Both the position numbers and the translations under genes were made by a program. Below, piece by piece: positions 12,915-19,921 of a DNA stretch of 30,938 nt. The notes beneath the pieces are model-generated. The model made no database searches. It was not told where the DNA came from and worked only from the letters and a program-made list of their open reading frames with translations. Position 1 is the stretch's first letter; every line of letters begins with the position of its first letter. This stretch comes from a virus, in IMG/VR virus record IMGVR_UViG_3300049491_000460, positions 1 to 30,938 of that record, one strand, 5' to 3'.

Positions 12915-13766
12915 ATGGCACTGAAGACTGTGATCGCAAGCCTTGATGATGTTGATGAAGTGTTTCGTGAACACTACGTCGAAACCAAGGACCCAAAAGA
13001 CCCTGCAAAGGTTCAATTTGTTCTTGGCATTGAAGGGTCTATCGATCCTCTCCCTGGTGTCAAAGCTCTTCGAACAGAAAATGGTTCATTTCGAATCAAA
13101 CTTCGTGATACTGAACAAAAGTACGGCAAGCTCGAAGCGTTTAAAGACATGGACCCCGCGGAGGTTCTTTCTAAGCTTGATCGCATCGCCGAACTCGAAC
13201 TTGCAGCTGGCGGTAAGCTTGACGATAAAGCGATTGAAACGATCGTTGAAAGCAGAATCAAAACCAAGACTGCACCTCTTGAGCGGCAACTTCAGACTGT
13301 CACGCAAGAACGTGATACATTCAAAGTTCAAGTCGAAGAGTTTAGCACTCGTGACAAAAAGCGTTTGGTCGAAGACGATGTTCGTGCAGCCGCTGTCAAG
13401 ATGAAGATGTTGCCTGAAGCTGTTGAAGACGCAATCATGTATGCTGACCGCGTGATGGAAGTTAACGCGGAAGGTGTGGTTAGCGTCAAAGACAAGGTTG
13501 GGTTTACGCCAGGTTTGGATGTTGCATCTTGGCTAGGTGATATGCAAGCAAAACGTCCTCACTGGTGGCCTGCCTCCGCTGGGGGTGGTGGGCGAGGGAA
13601 TAGCGGCGGTGGAAATGGTGTTGGCGGGCCAAACCCGTGGAGTAATGAGAACTGGAACATTACTGAACAAAACCGTATCTACAAAGAAGACAAGAAAAAG
13701 GCTGAGCAGTTGGCAACTAATGCTGGTACGAAATTGGGAGGTACTCGCCCGGTAGCCAAAAAATAA
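12915..13766 (+). CDS. Scaffold-like head assembly protein
   Basis: A 283-residue protein with TGGAGA upstream of the ATG. The layout fits a phage scaffold: long charged helices (about 60-150, LEAFKDMDPAEVLSKLDRIAELE, then a coiled-coil-like QTVTQERDTFKVQVEEF), a short globular segment, then a Gly/Asn-rich linker (about 220-240) and a C-terminal NPWSNENWNITEQNRIYKED. That last motif is seen in scaffold-like proteins beside capsid genes. It would guide capsid assembly and leave or be cleaved. Normally the capsid gene follows directly; here 3.4 kb of other genes intervene. The stop codon lies within a 16-bp repeat found again before the capsid gene. Confidence 0.75.
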   Translation: MALKTVIASLDDVDEVFREHYVETKDPKDPAKVQFVLGIEGSIDPLPGVKALRTENGSFRIKLRDTEQKYGKLEAFKDMDPAEVLSKLDRIAELELAAGGKLDDKAIETIVESRIKTKTAPLERQLQTVTQERDTFKVQVEEFSTRDKKRLVEDDVRAAAVKMKMLPEAVEDAIMYADRVMEVNAEGVVSVKDKVGFTPGLDVASWLGDMQAKRPHWWPASAGGGGRGNSGGGNGVGGPNPWSNENWNITEQNRIYKEDKKKAEQLATNAGTKLGGTRPVAKK

Positions 13767-13775
13767 CACTGATCA
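13760..13775 (+). repeat. 16-bp direct repeat, left copy
   Basis: AAAATAACACTGATCA, identical to 17213-17228. It overlaps the stop codon of the scaffold gene and marks the left edge of the block inserted between scaffold and capsid genes. Confidence 0.7.
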
Positions 13776-13777
13776 CA

Positions 13778-13809
13778 GATTATCGCTGTTAACATACGCA
13801 GCGATAATC
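13778..13809. terminator. Strong stem-loop after the scaffold gene, no T tract
   Basis: GATTATCGCTG and CAGCGATAATC form a perfect 11-bp stem with a 10-base loop. No T run follows, so it may be an mRNA processing or stabilising hairpin or an operator rather than a true intrinsic terminator. Confidence 0.5.
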
Positions 13810-13828
13810 GTCAACAAGCGGGGTGATA

Positions 13829-14044
13829 ATGCGAATCTTTTGTTTAACTTCTTTCAAGGACGGTACGCGCCTCTTTGAAAATGGCGACGTTTGTACGTTG
13901 ACTGACATCGACGGGCAGCGTTTCATTGACAATGGCTGGGCTGCTGTTGAAGGTGAGGAAGTCAAAGCTGCGCCAGGCGCTCCAACAGTGGACTTGAACG
14001 TGCACGGCTCTTTTCTTGGCGTCGTTGATAGTAAGGTTTCCTAA
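13829..14044 (+). CDS. Small unknown protein in the head module
   Basis: A 71-residue protein; the ATG at 13829 has GGGGTG about six bases upstream, and an in-frame GTG at 13823 is rejected because it lies in that site. The sequence (FKDGTRLFENGDVCTLTDIDGQRFIDNGWA) suggests a small SH3-like beta unit, followed by an Ala/Pro-rich linker and a short end. It may be a small virion or neck-type protein. No family is recognised. It opens the block between the two 16-bp repeats. Confidence 0.65.
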   Translation: MRIFCLTSFKDGTRLFENGDVCTLTDIDGQRFIDNGWAAVEGEEVKAAPGAPTVDLNVHGSFLGVVDSKVS

Positions 14045-14046
14045 TC

Positions 14047-14424
14047 ATGTCAAAGTCAGCTAACGACATAATCATGGACGCGGCTTTGGATGTGGTTGCT
14101 ACTGCTACGCGGATGCTTGCGTGTAGCGCTCAGCCCACAACGTATGCCGAAGCGAACGCTACTTTCGCCCTTGCGGACGTTACAATGGCAGGTGGCGACT
14201 TCACTAAGTCGAACGGTGATACGAGCGGCCGAAAGACAACCGTAGCCGCTAAGTCCGGTGTACTTATCGACTTCAGCGGTACAGCGACGCATGTTGCTCT
14301 TGTTCGTGTCTCTGATACGACGCTGTTGTACGTAACTACGTGCACCTCACAGGCACTTACAGCCAACGGTTCCAATACGGTGAATTTCCCTGCATGGGAT
14401 ATCGAAATTGCCGACCCGGTTTAA
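14047..14424 (+). CDS. Unknown strand-rich virion-type protein
   Basis: A 125-residue protein, starting two bases after the previous stop with AAGG nine bases upstream. After an Ala-rich start it becomes strand-rich: FALADVTMAGGDF, SGRKTTVAAKSGVLIDFSG, THVALVRVSDTTLLYVTTC and NTVNFPAWDIEIADPV. The IDFSGTATHVALVR segment and the C-terminus read like a phage decoration or fibre-associated beta domain. I know no Pfam name for it. Codon use is GC-richer than in the portal or terminase genes. Confidence 0.65.
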   Translation: MSKSANDIIMDAALDVVATATRMLACSAQPTTYAEANATFALADVTMAGGDFTKSNGDTSGRKTTVAAKSGVLIDFSGTATHVALVRVSDTTLLYVTTCTSQALTANGSNTVNFPAWDIEIADPV

Positions 14425-14451
14425 TTCTCTTACATCAAGGACGCAAACACC

Positions 14452-15012
14452 ATGTCTGACGGCATTTTTTACCTCGACACGCGAGAGCCCCACATTGTCA
14501 CCGATATCGCTGCGGTCACGATGGCGGCAACAGCGAAGGCGCTTTACCCCGCTTCCGCGTTTCCGGTGCTAGGCGGGCAGTATTTCAATCGCCCCGGCAA
14601 GAAAATCAAAATCAGCTTGTGGTTGAAGGTGGTGCTTGCTGGAACCCCTGGCAACTTTTCGTTTAACCTCCATTGGGGAACGGGCGCTGACGCGAACGGT
14701 ACCCTGATATGCGTGGCCGGTACCCCTGTCGCCTTGCAGGCCAGCGTTACGAAGTGCATCTTCGCTGAGTTTACTATCCGCTGTCTGACAACGGGCACTG
14801 CCGGCACGTTGCAGGCGACAGGCTGGGCAATTGCGGACGGTCTGCTGATTACCGCTGGCACGCTCAACCCTATCTTGATTCCCACTGCGGGTGCGGCTGC
14901 CTCTGCAGCGCTGGACCTCACTGCTGCAAACATTGTATCGGTGCAGGTTCTGCAATCTGGCACTGCTGGCACAATCCAGGTGCAAGAAATGCAGGTTGAA
15001 GCCCTGAACTAA
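14452..15012 (+). CDS. Probable virion surface protein, beta-sandwich type
   Basis: A 186-residue protein with AAGGA about ten bases before the ATG. It is rich in beta strands and small residues (KKIKISLWLKVVL, NFSFNLHWGTGADANGTLI, KCIFAEFTIRCL, GTAGTLQATGWAIAD, NIVSVQVLQSGTAGTIQVQEMQVEAL), as in jelly-roll proteins on phage heads or fibres. The gene is markedly GC-rich: 37 of 60 bases at 14701-14760 are G or C, against 20 of 60 at 9001-9060 in terL. This suggests different ancestry from its neighbours. Exact function unknown. Confidence 0.65.
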   Translation: MSDGIFYLDTREPHIVTDIAAVTMAATAKALYPASAFPVLGGQYFNRPGKKIKISLWLKVVLAGTPGNFSFNLHWGTGADANGTLICVAGTPVALQASVTKCIFAEFTIRCLTTGTAGTLQATGWAIADGLLITAGTLNPILIPTAGAAASAALDLTAANIVSVQVLQSGTAGTIQVQEMQVEALN

Positions 15013-15021
15013 AGGGTTGTC

Positions 15022-15579
15022 GTGCCGGTCATTATCTTTCCGCTGCGAAACAAGCTTCGTGGGGCCGGCAACCTCATCTTTTTGCAACAACGTCCACGAT
15101 CTACTGGTGGTCGGCGTGTGGTGTTGTCTCCTGTACTACCATGGACGCGAATGACGCGCCCTCCCAGCCTAAATTTTAGTCGGTATGATCCAGCACCGTT
15201 GCTGAGTCAGACGTGCGGTCTAAACTATGGTCTTTGCGCACTGAACATCAAACAGCCGGAAACCTTTTCAGCGGCTCAAAGTGTCAACAACGGAACGCAA
15301 CCTGCTGTTGTTCACGCAATTAAACCAATGCCGTTTGTGCGATACACACTTACGGGCCGCACGCTTGATAATACTGGCGGCACTTTGCCGTTTGCGCCCG
15401 TTGATTTATACACAGCAGGAGACAAGCGATGGATAGGCAGTGCAGTGTCAGAAGCCGACGGAACTTATCGCATTCATACGGCCATGCGACAGCCTGCGCT
15501 GCATTTTGTCGTTGCGTATAAACCTGGTTCTCCTGATATAGCTGGAATCACGGCAACCTCGTTACAGGCAGACACATAA
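15022..15579 (+). CDS. Virion-type protein with carboxypeptidase-regulatory-like domain
   Basis: A 185-residue protein with GTG start and AAAGGG six bases upstream. The C-terminal half (about 105-180) has the pattern of a CarboxypepD_reg-like beta sandwich: TLTGRTLDNTGG, FAPVDLYTAGDKRWIGSAVSEADGTYRI, then ALHFVVAYK. Such domains are common on phage capsids and fibres as surface adhesins. The N-terminal half is basic and Pro-rich with no clear fold. It overlaps the next gene by one base. It forms a unit with the HxH-repeat gene and may anchor or cap it, which is inference. Confidence 0.65.
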   Translation: MPVIIFPLRNKLRGAGNLIFLQQRPRSTGGRRVVLSPVLPWTRMTRPPSLNFSRYDPAPLLSQTCGLNYGLCALNIKQPETFSAAQSVNNGTQPAVVHAIKPMPFVRYTLTGRTLDNTGGTLPFAPVDLYTAGDKRWIGSAVSEADGTYRIHTAMRQPALHFVVAYKPGSPDIAGITATSLQADT

Positions 15580-16871
15580 TGGCGTCGAACGATGTCATAT
15601 TATGGAGTACAGCGCTTCCCTCTCAACGTAATGTCATACTTCGCAACCCAAATATGTGGGAAGCGTACCTTGGTGTTGCCAATGCTAAGCACACGCACAA
15701 TGCCAGCGCTTCCAACCTGATAACTGATAGCGTACTCGCCCTTGACGACTCGTTGCATAACCATGCAGCTGATAATATCGTTTTGGCCGCTGGAGTCGCG
15801 CTTACTGTTGATGAAGCGGTGCACAACCACGCGGCCGACGCACTAGTTTTAACCCTCGCGTCTTCACTTGCTCTTGCTGACGCAACTCACGCACACAGCG
15901 TTGACGCGCTCACGTTAACGGCGGAAAGTCAACTTGCGCTAGCAGATGCACTACACGCGCACACGGTCGACAGCGAGGTGTTAACATCGGACACGGCCCT
16001 TGCTGTAGCTGAGGCATTGCACAGTCACACCGCGGATGTGCAAGTGCTATCTACCGGCACGGAGCTCTCCCTTGCCGACGCCTTGCACGACCACACAGCA
16101 GAGCCTCTTGGGCTGTCAACGGCGCTTGTACTGACGATAGCCGAGGCCCTACACGGGCACGCAACGGACGCCATTGCATTGTCAGTGATGAGCGTGCTGG
16201 TGATGACTGATACAGTGCACGGGCACACTAGCGACGCGTTAGACCTGTCTACATCCACGCTTCTCGCAGTGTTCGATGCTGTGCACGCACACGCAGCCGA
16301 TGCGCCCTTGCTGGCGATCGTGCTTACGCTGGCGCCTGCAGATGCTACGCATGGGCACAGTGCCGAGAATCTGACACTTGATACACTTCTGGCCATTGGC
16401 ATCGACAGCGCAACACATGCGCACAGAGCCAACAACCCTGGGCTAACCTCTGACTCGTTGCTGGCAATTGAAGAGGCCTTGCACGGACATCTATCAGACG
16501 ACACGGCGCTAACGACGTTGGTGTCACTAGCCGTAGCTGAAGCGTTGCACGCGCACGCTTCGGACCTTGTGAACATTGATGCTGGTCTGCGGCTCACAAT
16601 TGCTGAAGCTACACATGACCAGACCACAGAAATAGTGACATTGACGGTGTCAGTAACACTGACAGTCAATGACGCGAATGCGGCACACATTGCAGATACC
16701 ATCACTCTTACTGCCTCAATTTTCTCAATAGCATCGCTAGTGACCGGCGTAACTGTGGTTACGGTACAAATCATAGGCAACACTGTGATACCCGTATATG
16801 TTGCCGAAGCAGCGGCACCTGTGTATTCAGCTGGCTTCAGCGATTTCGATATTCGTGGCACTCTTCACTAA
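15579..16871 (+). CDS. Tandem 22-residue HxH-repeat protein, putative head fibre or surface protein
   Basis: A 430-residue protein. Residues 38-389 are sixteen back-to-back repeats of exactly 22 residues with no indels. Each opens with H-x-H-(A/T/S)-(A/V/S)-(D/E), has alternating hydrophobics in the middle and ends (L/V/I)-x-(L/V)-(A/T)-(D/E)-A-(L/T/V). Fourteen copies keep HxH; the fifteenth has HDQ and the last AAH. HxH rows in trimeric phage fibres such as the T4 gp37 tip bind iron, so a metal-lined trimeric fibre or solenoid is a reasonable model, not a demonstrated one. The N-terminal 37 residues (MWEAYLGVANAK) and C-terminal 40 (TVIPVYVAEAAAPVYSAGFSDFDIRG) are non-repetitive caps. DNA copies differ widely at synonymous sites. 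It sits in the head region. Confidence 0.75.
   Translation: MASNDVILWSTALPSQRNVILRNPNMWEAYLGVANAKHTHNASASNLITDSVLALDDSLHNHAADNIVLAAGVALTVDEAVHNHAADALVLTLASSLALADATHAHSVDALTLTAESQLALADALHAHTVDSEVLTSDTALAVAEALHSHTADVQVLSTGTELSLADALHDHTAEPLGLSTALVLTIAEALHGHATDAIALSVMSVLVMTDTVHGHTSDALDLSTSTLLAVFDAVHAHAADAPLLAIVLTLAPADATHGHSAENLTLDTLLAIGIDSATHAHRANNPGLTSDSLLAIEEALHGHLSDDTALTTLVSLAVAEALHAHASDLVNIDAGLRLTIAEATHDQTTEIVTLTVSVTLTVNDANAAHIADTITLTASIFSIASLVTGVTVVTVQIIGNTVIPVYVAEAAAPVYSAGFSDFDIRGTLH
15690..16745 (+). repeat. Sixteen 66-bp coding tandem repeats
   Basis: The DNA encoding the HxH repeats keeps a 66-bp period for the whole stretch. Copies are protein-level similar but nucleotide-diverged (for example His codons flanked by AGT, GCG, GAC or GGG), so they are not recent slippage products. 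Confidence 0.8.
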
Positions 16872-16877
16872 AAATAT

Positions 16878-17207
16878 ATGACTGAAATCACACGTAAACG
16901 CGGTGACACATACCCGATTGACATCGCTGTAACACGCGACGGCGTTGCTCTTGATATTACGGGTTGCACTTTTGTTCTTACAGTTGATCCAAGTAAGGCG
17001 CCATTGGACGATACAGCTAATTTATTTCAGCTTGCTGGCGTCATTGTCAACGGTTCCGCTGGCACGGTGAGTTTCACGCCTACAGCAGGCGATACTGACC
17101 ACGTTGGGAAGTTTTTTTACGACGTGCAAATGACTGACACATCGGGTGCAATACGTACCATCGCCGCTGACAAATTTACGCTTGTGCAGGATATCACCAA
17201 GTTGTAA
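16878..17207 (+). CDS. BppU-N-like beta-sandwich protein
   Basis: A 109-residue protein. KRGDTYPIDIAVTRDGVALDITGCTFVLTVDP, then GVIVNGSAGTVSFTPTAGDTDHVGKFFYDVQMTD and FTLVQDITK, match the pattern of BppU N-terminal-like domains, which plug host-binding fibres into a virion. Here it directly follows the HxH-repeat gene (six-base gap), so it may attach that fibre, though by position this would be on the head, not a baseplate. The ATG lacks a clear ribosome site and follows an A-rich spacer, so coupling to the upstream gene is likely. Confidence 0.7.
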   Translation: MTEITRKRGDTYPIDIAVTRDGVALDITGCTFVLTVDPSKAPLDDTANLFQLAGVIVNGSAGTVSFTPTAGDTDHVGKFFYDVQMTDTSGAIRTIAADKFTLVQDITKL

Positions 17208-17212
17208 TCAAT

Positions 17213-17228
17213 AAAATAACACTGATCA
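17213..17228 (+). repeat. 16-bp direct repeat, right copy
   Basis: Identical to 13760-13775. Here the repeat supplies the left arm of the stem-loop at 17218-17246; the left copy lacks the matching right arm. Confidence 0.7.
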
Positions 17229-17298
17229 ATGGTTGTGATCAGTGTTGTAGTGGTATTACAGTCTGCTGCATGGTGTTAGGGCTGGCTTTAATACCACT
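17218..17298. other. Two stem-loops in the capsid gene leader
   Basis: First stem: AACACTGATCA (17218-17228) with TGATCAGTGTT (17236-17246), 11 bp and a 7-base loop. Second stem: AGTGGTATTA (17249-17258) with TAATACCACT (17289-17298), 10 bp and a 30-base loop. Neither has a T tract. They lie 75-155 bases before the capsid ATG and could stabilise or process the capsid mRNA, which is needed in large amounts. Confidence 0.55.
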
Positions 17299-17372
17299 CT
17301 CATTCAACCGACAGCGAGCCATGGGGTGCGCTTCGAGTCTTATCAACTTGAGCCATTTCAGGAGAACACCAC

Positions 17373-18398
17373 ATGGCTTCCGGAACCACTGCTGTAGCTG
17401 ACGTCGTCGTACCCGAACTCTTCGGTCCGTACGTTCAGCAACTCACTGAAGAAAAGTCGCGCCTGATTCAGTCTGGCGCTGTTGCTCGTGATTCTTTTCT
17501 GGACAGTTTTCTTGCTGGTGGTGGTCTGACGATCAATGCGCCATCTTGGAAAGACCTGGAAAATGACGCAGACAACGTGTCAAGCGATACAACTGGCACC
17601 AGCACTCCGAACAAAATCGGTTCTGCTGATGAAATCGCAGTTCGTTTGTCGCGAAACAACAGCTGGGCGACTGCTGATCTGAGCGCTGCACTTGCTGGAT
17701 CGGATCCGGCGAATGCGATCGCATCGCGTGTTGCAGATTACTGGGTGCGTCGTGCTCAGGCTGCATTCGTTGCAGTAATGACCGGAATCTTTGCAGACAA
17801 CGCGGCTGCTCCTTCTGCTACTGAACACGTTCAAAACGACATGACGTTTGACGTTTCCGGCAGTAGTTTTGTTGATGGTGTTACCAACTTCAGCGCTGAA
17901 TCGTTTATCGATGCTTGCCTGACGATGGGCGACAGCATGGAAAGTCTTGGCATGATCATGGTCCACTCAGTGGTCTATGCTCGTATGCAAAAGAACAACC
18001 TCATCGACTTCATTCCTGACTCACAAGGTCAAATCAACATTCCGACCTTCTTGGGCCGGATGGTGATTGTTGATGACGGTATGCCCGTGACTTCGGGTGT
18101 TTACCAGTCCTGGTTGTTTGGCGCAGGTGCAGTTCGTCTGGGTGTCGGCGCGCCGAAAACGCCTACTGAAGTTCTCCGCATTCCGTCGGCAGGTAACGGT
18201 GGTGGCCAAGAACAACTCTACAATCGTGTCGAGTGGTGCTTCCACCCGGTTGGTAACAAGTATGCCGGTACCCCTGCATCTGGTGGTCCGTCGAATGCTG
18301 CGACGAGCAACAACTTGGCGGCTGCGGGTTCTTGGCAGCGAGTGTTCACTGAACGTAAACAGATCAAGATCGCGCGACTCATTACCCGCGAAGCATGA
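17373..18398 (+). CDS. Major capsid protein
   Basis: A 341-residue protein with AGGAG eight bases before the ATG. It has the features of a phage major capsid protein of HK97 fold: VVVPELFGPYVQQLTEEKSRLIQSGAV at the N-terminus, LARNN-like RLSRNNSWATADLSAALAGSDPANAIASRVADYW in the long helix, SFIDACLTMGDSMESLGMIMVHSVVYARMQK and FLGRMVIVDDGMP in the P/A domains, and YNRVEWCFHPVGNKY near the C-terminus. It forms the icosahedral shell. The gene lies in its own leader-terminator setting (stem-loops before, hairpin terminator after), as expected for the most abundant product. Confidence 0.9.
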   Translation: MASGTTAVADVVVPELFGPYVQQLTEEKSRLIQSGAVARDSFLDSFLAGGGLTINAPSWKDLENDADNVSSDTTGTSTPNKIGSADEIAVRLSRNNSWATADLSAALAGSDPANAIASRVADYWVRRAQAAFVAVMTGIFADNAAAPSATEHVQNDMTFDVSGSSFVDGVTNFSAESFIDACLTMGDSMESLGMIMVHSVVYARMQKNNLIDFIPDSQGQINIPTFLGRMVIVDDGMPVTSGVYQSWLFGAGAVRLGVGAPKTPTEVLRIPSAGNGGGQEQLYNRVEWCFHPVGNKYAGTPASGGPSNAATSNNLAAAGSWQRVFTERKQIKIARLITREA

Positions 18399-18406
18399 TC
18401 TAGCTG

Positions 18407-18432
18407 AACAGGGTGCTTCGGCACCCTGTTTT
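18407..18432 (+). terminator. Hairpin terminator after the capsid gene
   Basis: AACAGGGTGC and GCACCCTGTT form a perfect 10-bp stem with a TTCG tetraloop, followed by only two more Ts. It probably reduces but does not block transcription into the following genes. Confidence 0.8.
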
Positions 18433-18457
18433 GCAACCAACCACGATAGGAACCGCC

Positions 18458-18967
18458 ATGTCCAAGGGTATGCCCCGTTCGCTTGCTCGCAGCAATCCGC
18501 AACAGCAACCGATTCGCCGTCAACGTGTCAAACTTAATGATCTTGCAATCCGTACCACTGGTGCCTCAGGTGTCGGTTTTGGTACGGCAGTGATTGGAGA
18601 TCTTCCAGCCGGAAACATTTTGTTTTTGGGTGCTGCTGCTTATATGCAGTTCACGAAGACAGATGCAGGCACAATTGCAACATTCGATGGTAATTACAGT
18701 GTGGGTTCTGCGCCGACTGCTGATAACGCCTTGAGTGGTGCGGAAGTTGACATCATTCCTTCAACTGCTTTGGGTGCTGCGACTGCAGGTTTGTCCCCTA
18801 ACGTCCGTGGAGTCAACGCCACTCAAGTGATGTTAGATAACACTGACGGTTCACTAGAACTCAATTTGAATCTGCTATTGGCTGATGCTTCAGTCAGTGC
18901 TGACGATCAAGACTTCACTGTTGACGGAATTCTTGATCTAGTCTATGTTGTGATGCTTGACGACTAA
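18458..18967 (+). CDS. Putative capsid decoration or head protein
   Basis: A 169-residue protein. The ATG at 18458 follows TAGGA; an earlier in-frame start at 18413 lies in the terminator hairpin and is rejected. The N-terminus is basic and disordered (RSLARSNPQQQPIRRQRVK). The rest is strand-rich and Gly/Ala-rich (GFGTAVIGDLPAGNILFLGAAAYMQF, GTIATFDGNYSVGSAP, LELNLNLLLADASV). Location immediately after the capsid gene, size and strand content suit a decoration (cement) protein. No specific family is recognised. It is separated from the capsid gene by a leaky-looking terminator. Confidence 0.65.
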   Translation: MSKGMPRSLARSNPQQQPIRRQRVKLNDLAIRTTGASGVGFGTAVIGDLPAGNILFLGAAAYMQFTKTDAGTIATFDGNYSVGSAPTADNALSGAEVDIIPSTALGAATAGLSPNVRGVNATQVMLDNTDGSLELNLNLLLADASVSADDQDFTVDGILDLVYVVMLDD

Positions 18968-18992
18968 AATTCGTCTTTTGATGGAGAATCGA

Positions 18993-19598
18993 ATGACTGC
19001 CAAAATCCTTGAAGCGTTGGCAAAGCTAGATACTGCCAATGATAACCATTGGACGAAAGAAGGAAAGCCTCAATTGGCAGCTCTTCGGTTGTTTGCTGGT
19101 GATCAAGCTTTGACGCAACAAGCAGTCGACCTAGCTTCTCCAGATTTTTCTCGTCCGTTATCAAATCAAGGTGAATCCACATCGGTGACACAAAATGCGA
19201 GCGTCGAAGGATCTGCTGGAGCAGGGAAAACCGACACGCAAGTTGAAAAGAGCGATGAAGAGCTCAGTCCAAAAACTGCGTTCAACATCGCCAAAAAAAC
19301 CTTGGTCGAAGCAGAGGCACGAAAAGCAGCGTCGGATCAAGCTTACCAAGCGGCAATCACGCAAGTTGACAAGTGCATTGATGCGCTCGAAAAGAGTGTT
19401 GGAAAACAAACGCTGGCTACTCACCTGAGTGATTACTATGGCAGGCAAAAAGAAATCGCCGCTGAACGGGTTCGACGCAAAGAAGCTTTGAAAGGTATCG
19501 ACATCAAAGAACTGATAGCGGGTAAGGCTCCTATCGACGCTGCGATGGCTCGCAAGACTGTGCGAGGTGGACAACGTCCTGTGAACCGCTTGGGGTAA
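18993..19598 (+). CDS. Unknown coiled-coil protein of the head region
   Basis: A 201-residue protein starting at ATG 18993 with TGGAGA upstream; an in-frame start at 18957 lies in the previous gene. The N-terminus (ILEALAKLDTANDNHWTKEGKPQLAALRLF) is a short motif, 'LD..ND.HWT..G.P....', seen in several phage head-region proteins. It is followed by a disordered Ser/Gln-rich stretch (about 55-85) and a long coiled coil (about 90-160) with basic ends. Function unknown; a core or assembly protein is possible. Confidence 0.7.
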   Translation: MTAKILEALAKLDTANDNHWTKEGKPQLAALRLFAGDQALTQQAVDLASPDFSRPLSNQGESTSVTQNASVEGSAGAGKTDTQVEKSDEELSPKTAFNIAKKTLVEAEARKAASDQAYQAAITQVDKCIDALEKSVGKQTLATHLSDYYGRQKEIAAERVRRKEALKGIDIKELIAGKAPIDAAMARKTVRGGQRPVNRLG

Positions 19599-19599
19599 C

Positions 19600-19920
19600 A
19601 TGACTGTTGCTCAGCGTCGCAGACAAGATGTAAGCGCCTTTAAGGCGCTTATTTCTACGCCTGGCAATCTGACAACAGGTTTTGCGTTGCCAGGTAATGC
19701 GGACTGCTACGTGAGCACGACATCCGTGCTTGCTGCCACTACGAAACTCCTGGACTGCGGAACAAGGCAGCTAGGTGCCAAGGCAAGTGTGGCTAATAAA
19801 AAGAACTCTATCGGGCATCTGGAGCGCGGTCATACTGTGATCAAACATTCAGGCGCCCCGGGTACTGTATCGCTTTATATTCGCGATGGTGCAGGTAGGC
19901 TCTTGAAAGTAGGCGGGTAA
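19600..19920 (+). CDS. Small unknown protein of the head-tail region
   Basis: A 106-residue protein beginning one base after the previous stop, with GGGG upstream of ATG. It has a basic N-terminus (VAQRRRQDVSAFKAL), a Thr/Leu-rich middle and a basic strand-rich end (GAPGTVSLYIRDGAGRLLKV). No family is recognised. It is tightly packed between the coiled-coil gene and the DnaT-like connector, so it is probably a structural or assembly component. Confidence 0.65.
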   Translation: MTVAQRRRQDVSAFKALISTPGNLTTGFALPGNADCYVSTTSVLAATTKLLDCGTRQLGAKASVANKKNSIGHLERGHTVIKHSGAPGTVSLYIRDGAGRLLKVGG

Positions 19921-19921
19921 A

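Noticed and set aside
14544-15090. Minus-strand frames of 142 and 173 codons
   Set aside because: Antisense to the GC-rich virion protein gene at 14452-15012; high GC lowers stop frequency. No ribosome sites.
15690-16745. Regular 66-bp repeats considered as a CRISPR array or minisatellite
   Set aside because: The period is coding, copies differ at most synonymous positions, and there is no constant repeat with unique spacers.
16025-16861. 278-codon open frame on the minus strand
   Set aside because: It is antisense to the HxH-repeat gene; its openness and Ser/Ala/Cys richness follow from the repeated codon pattern of that gene, and it has no ribosome site.
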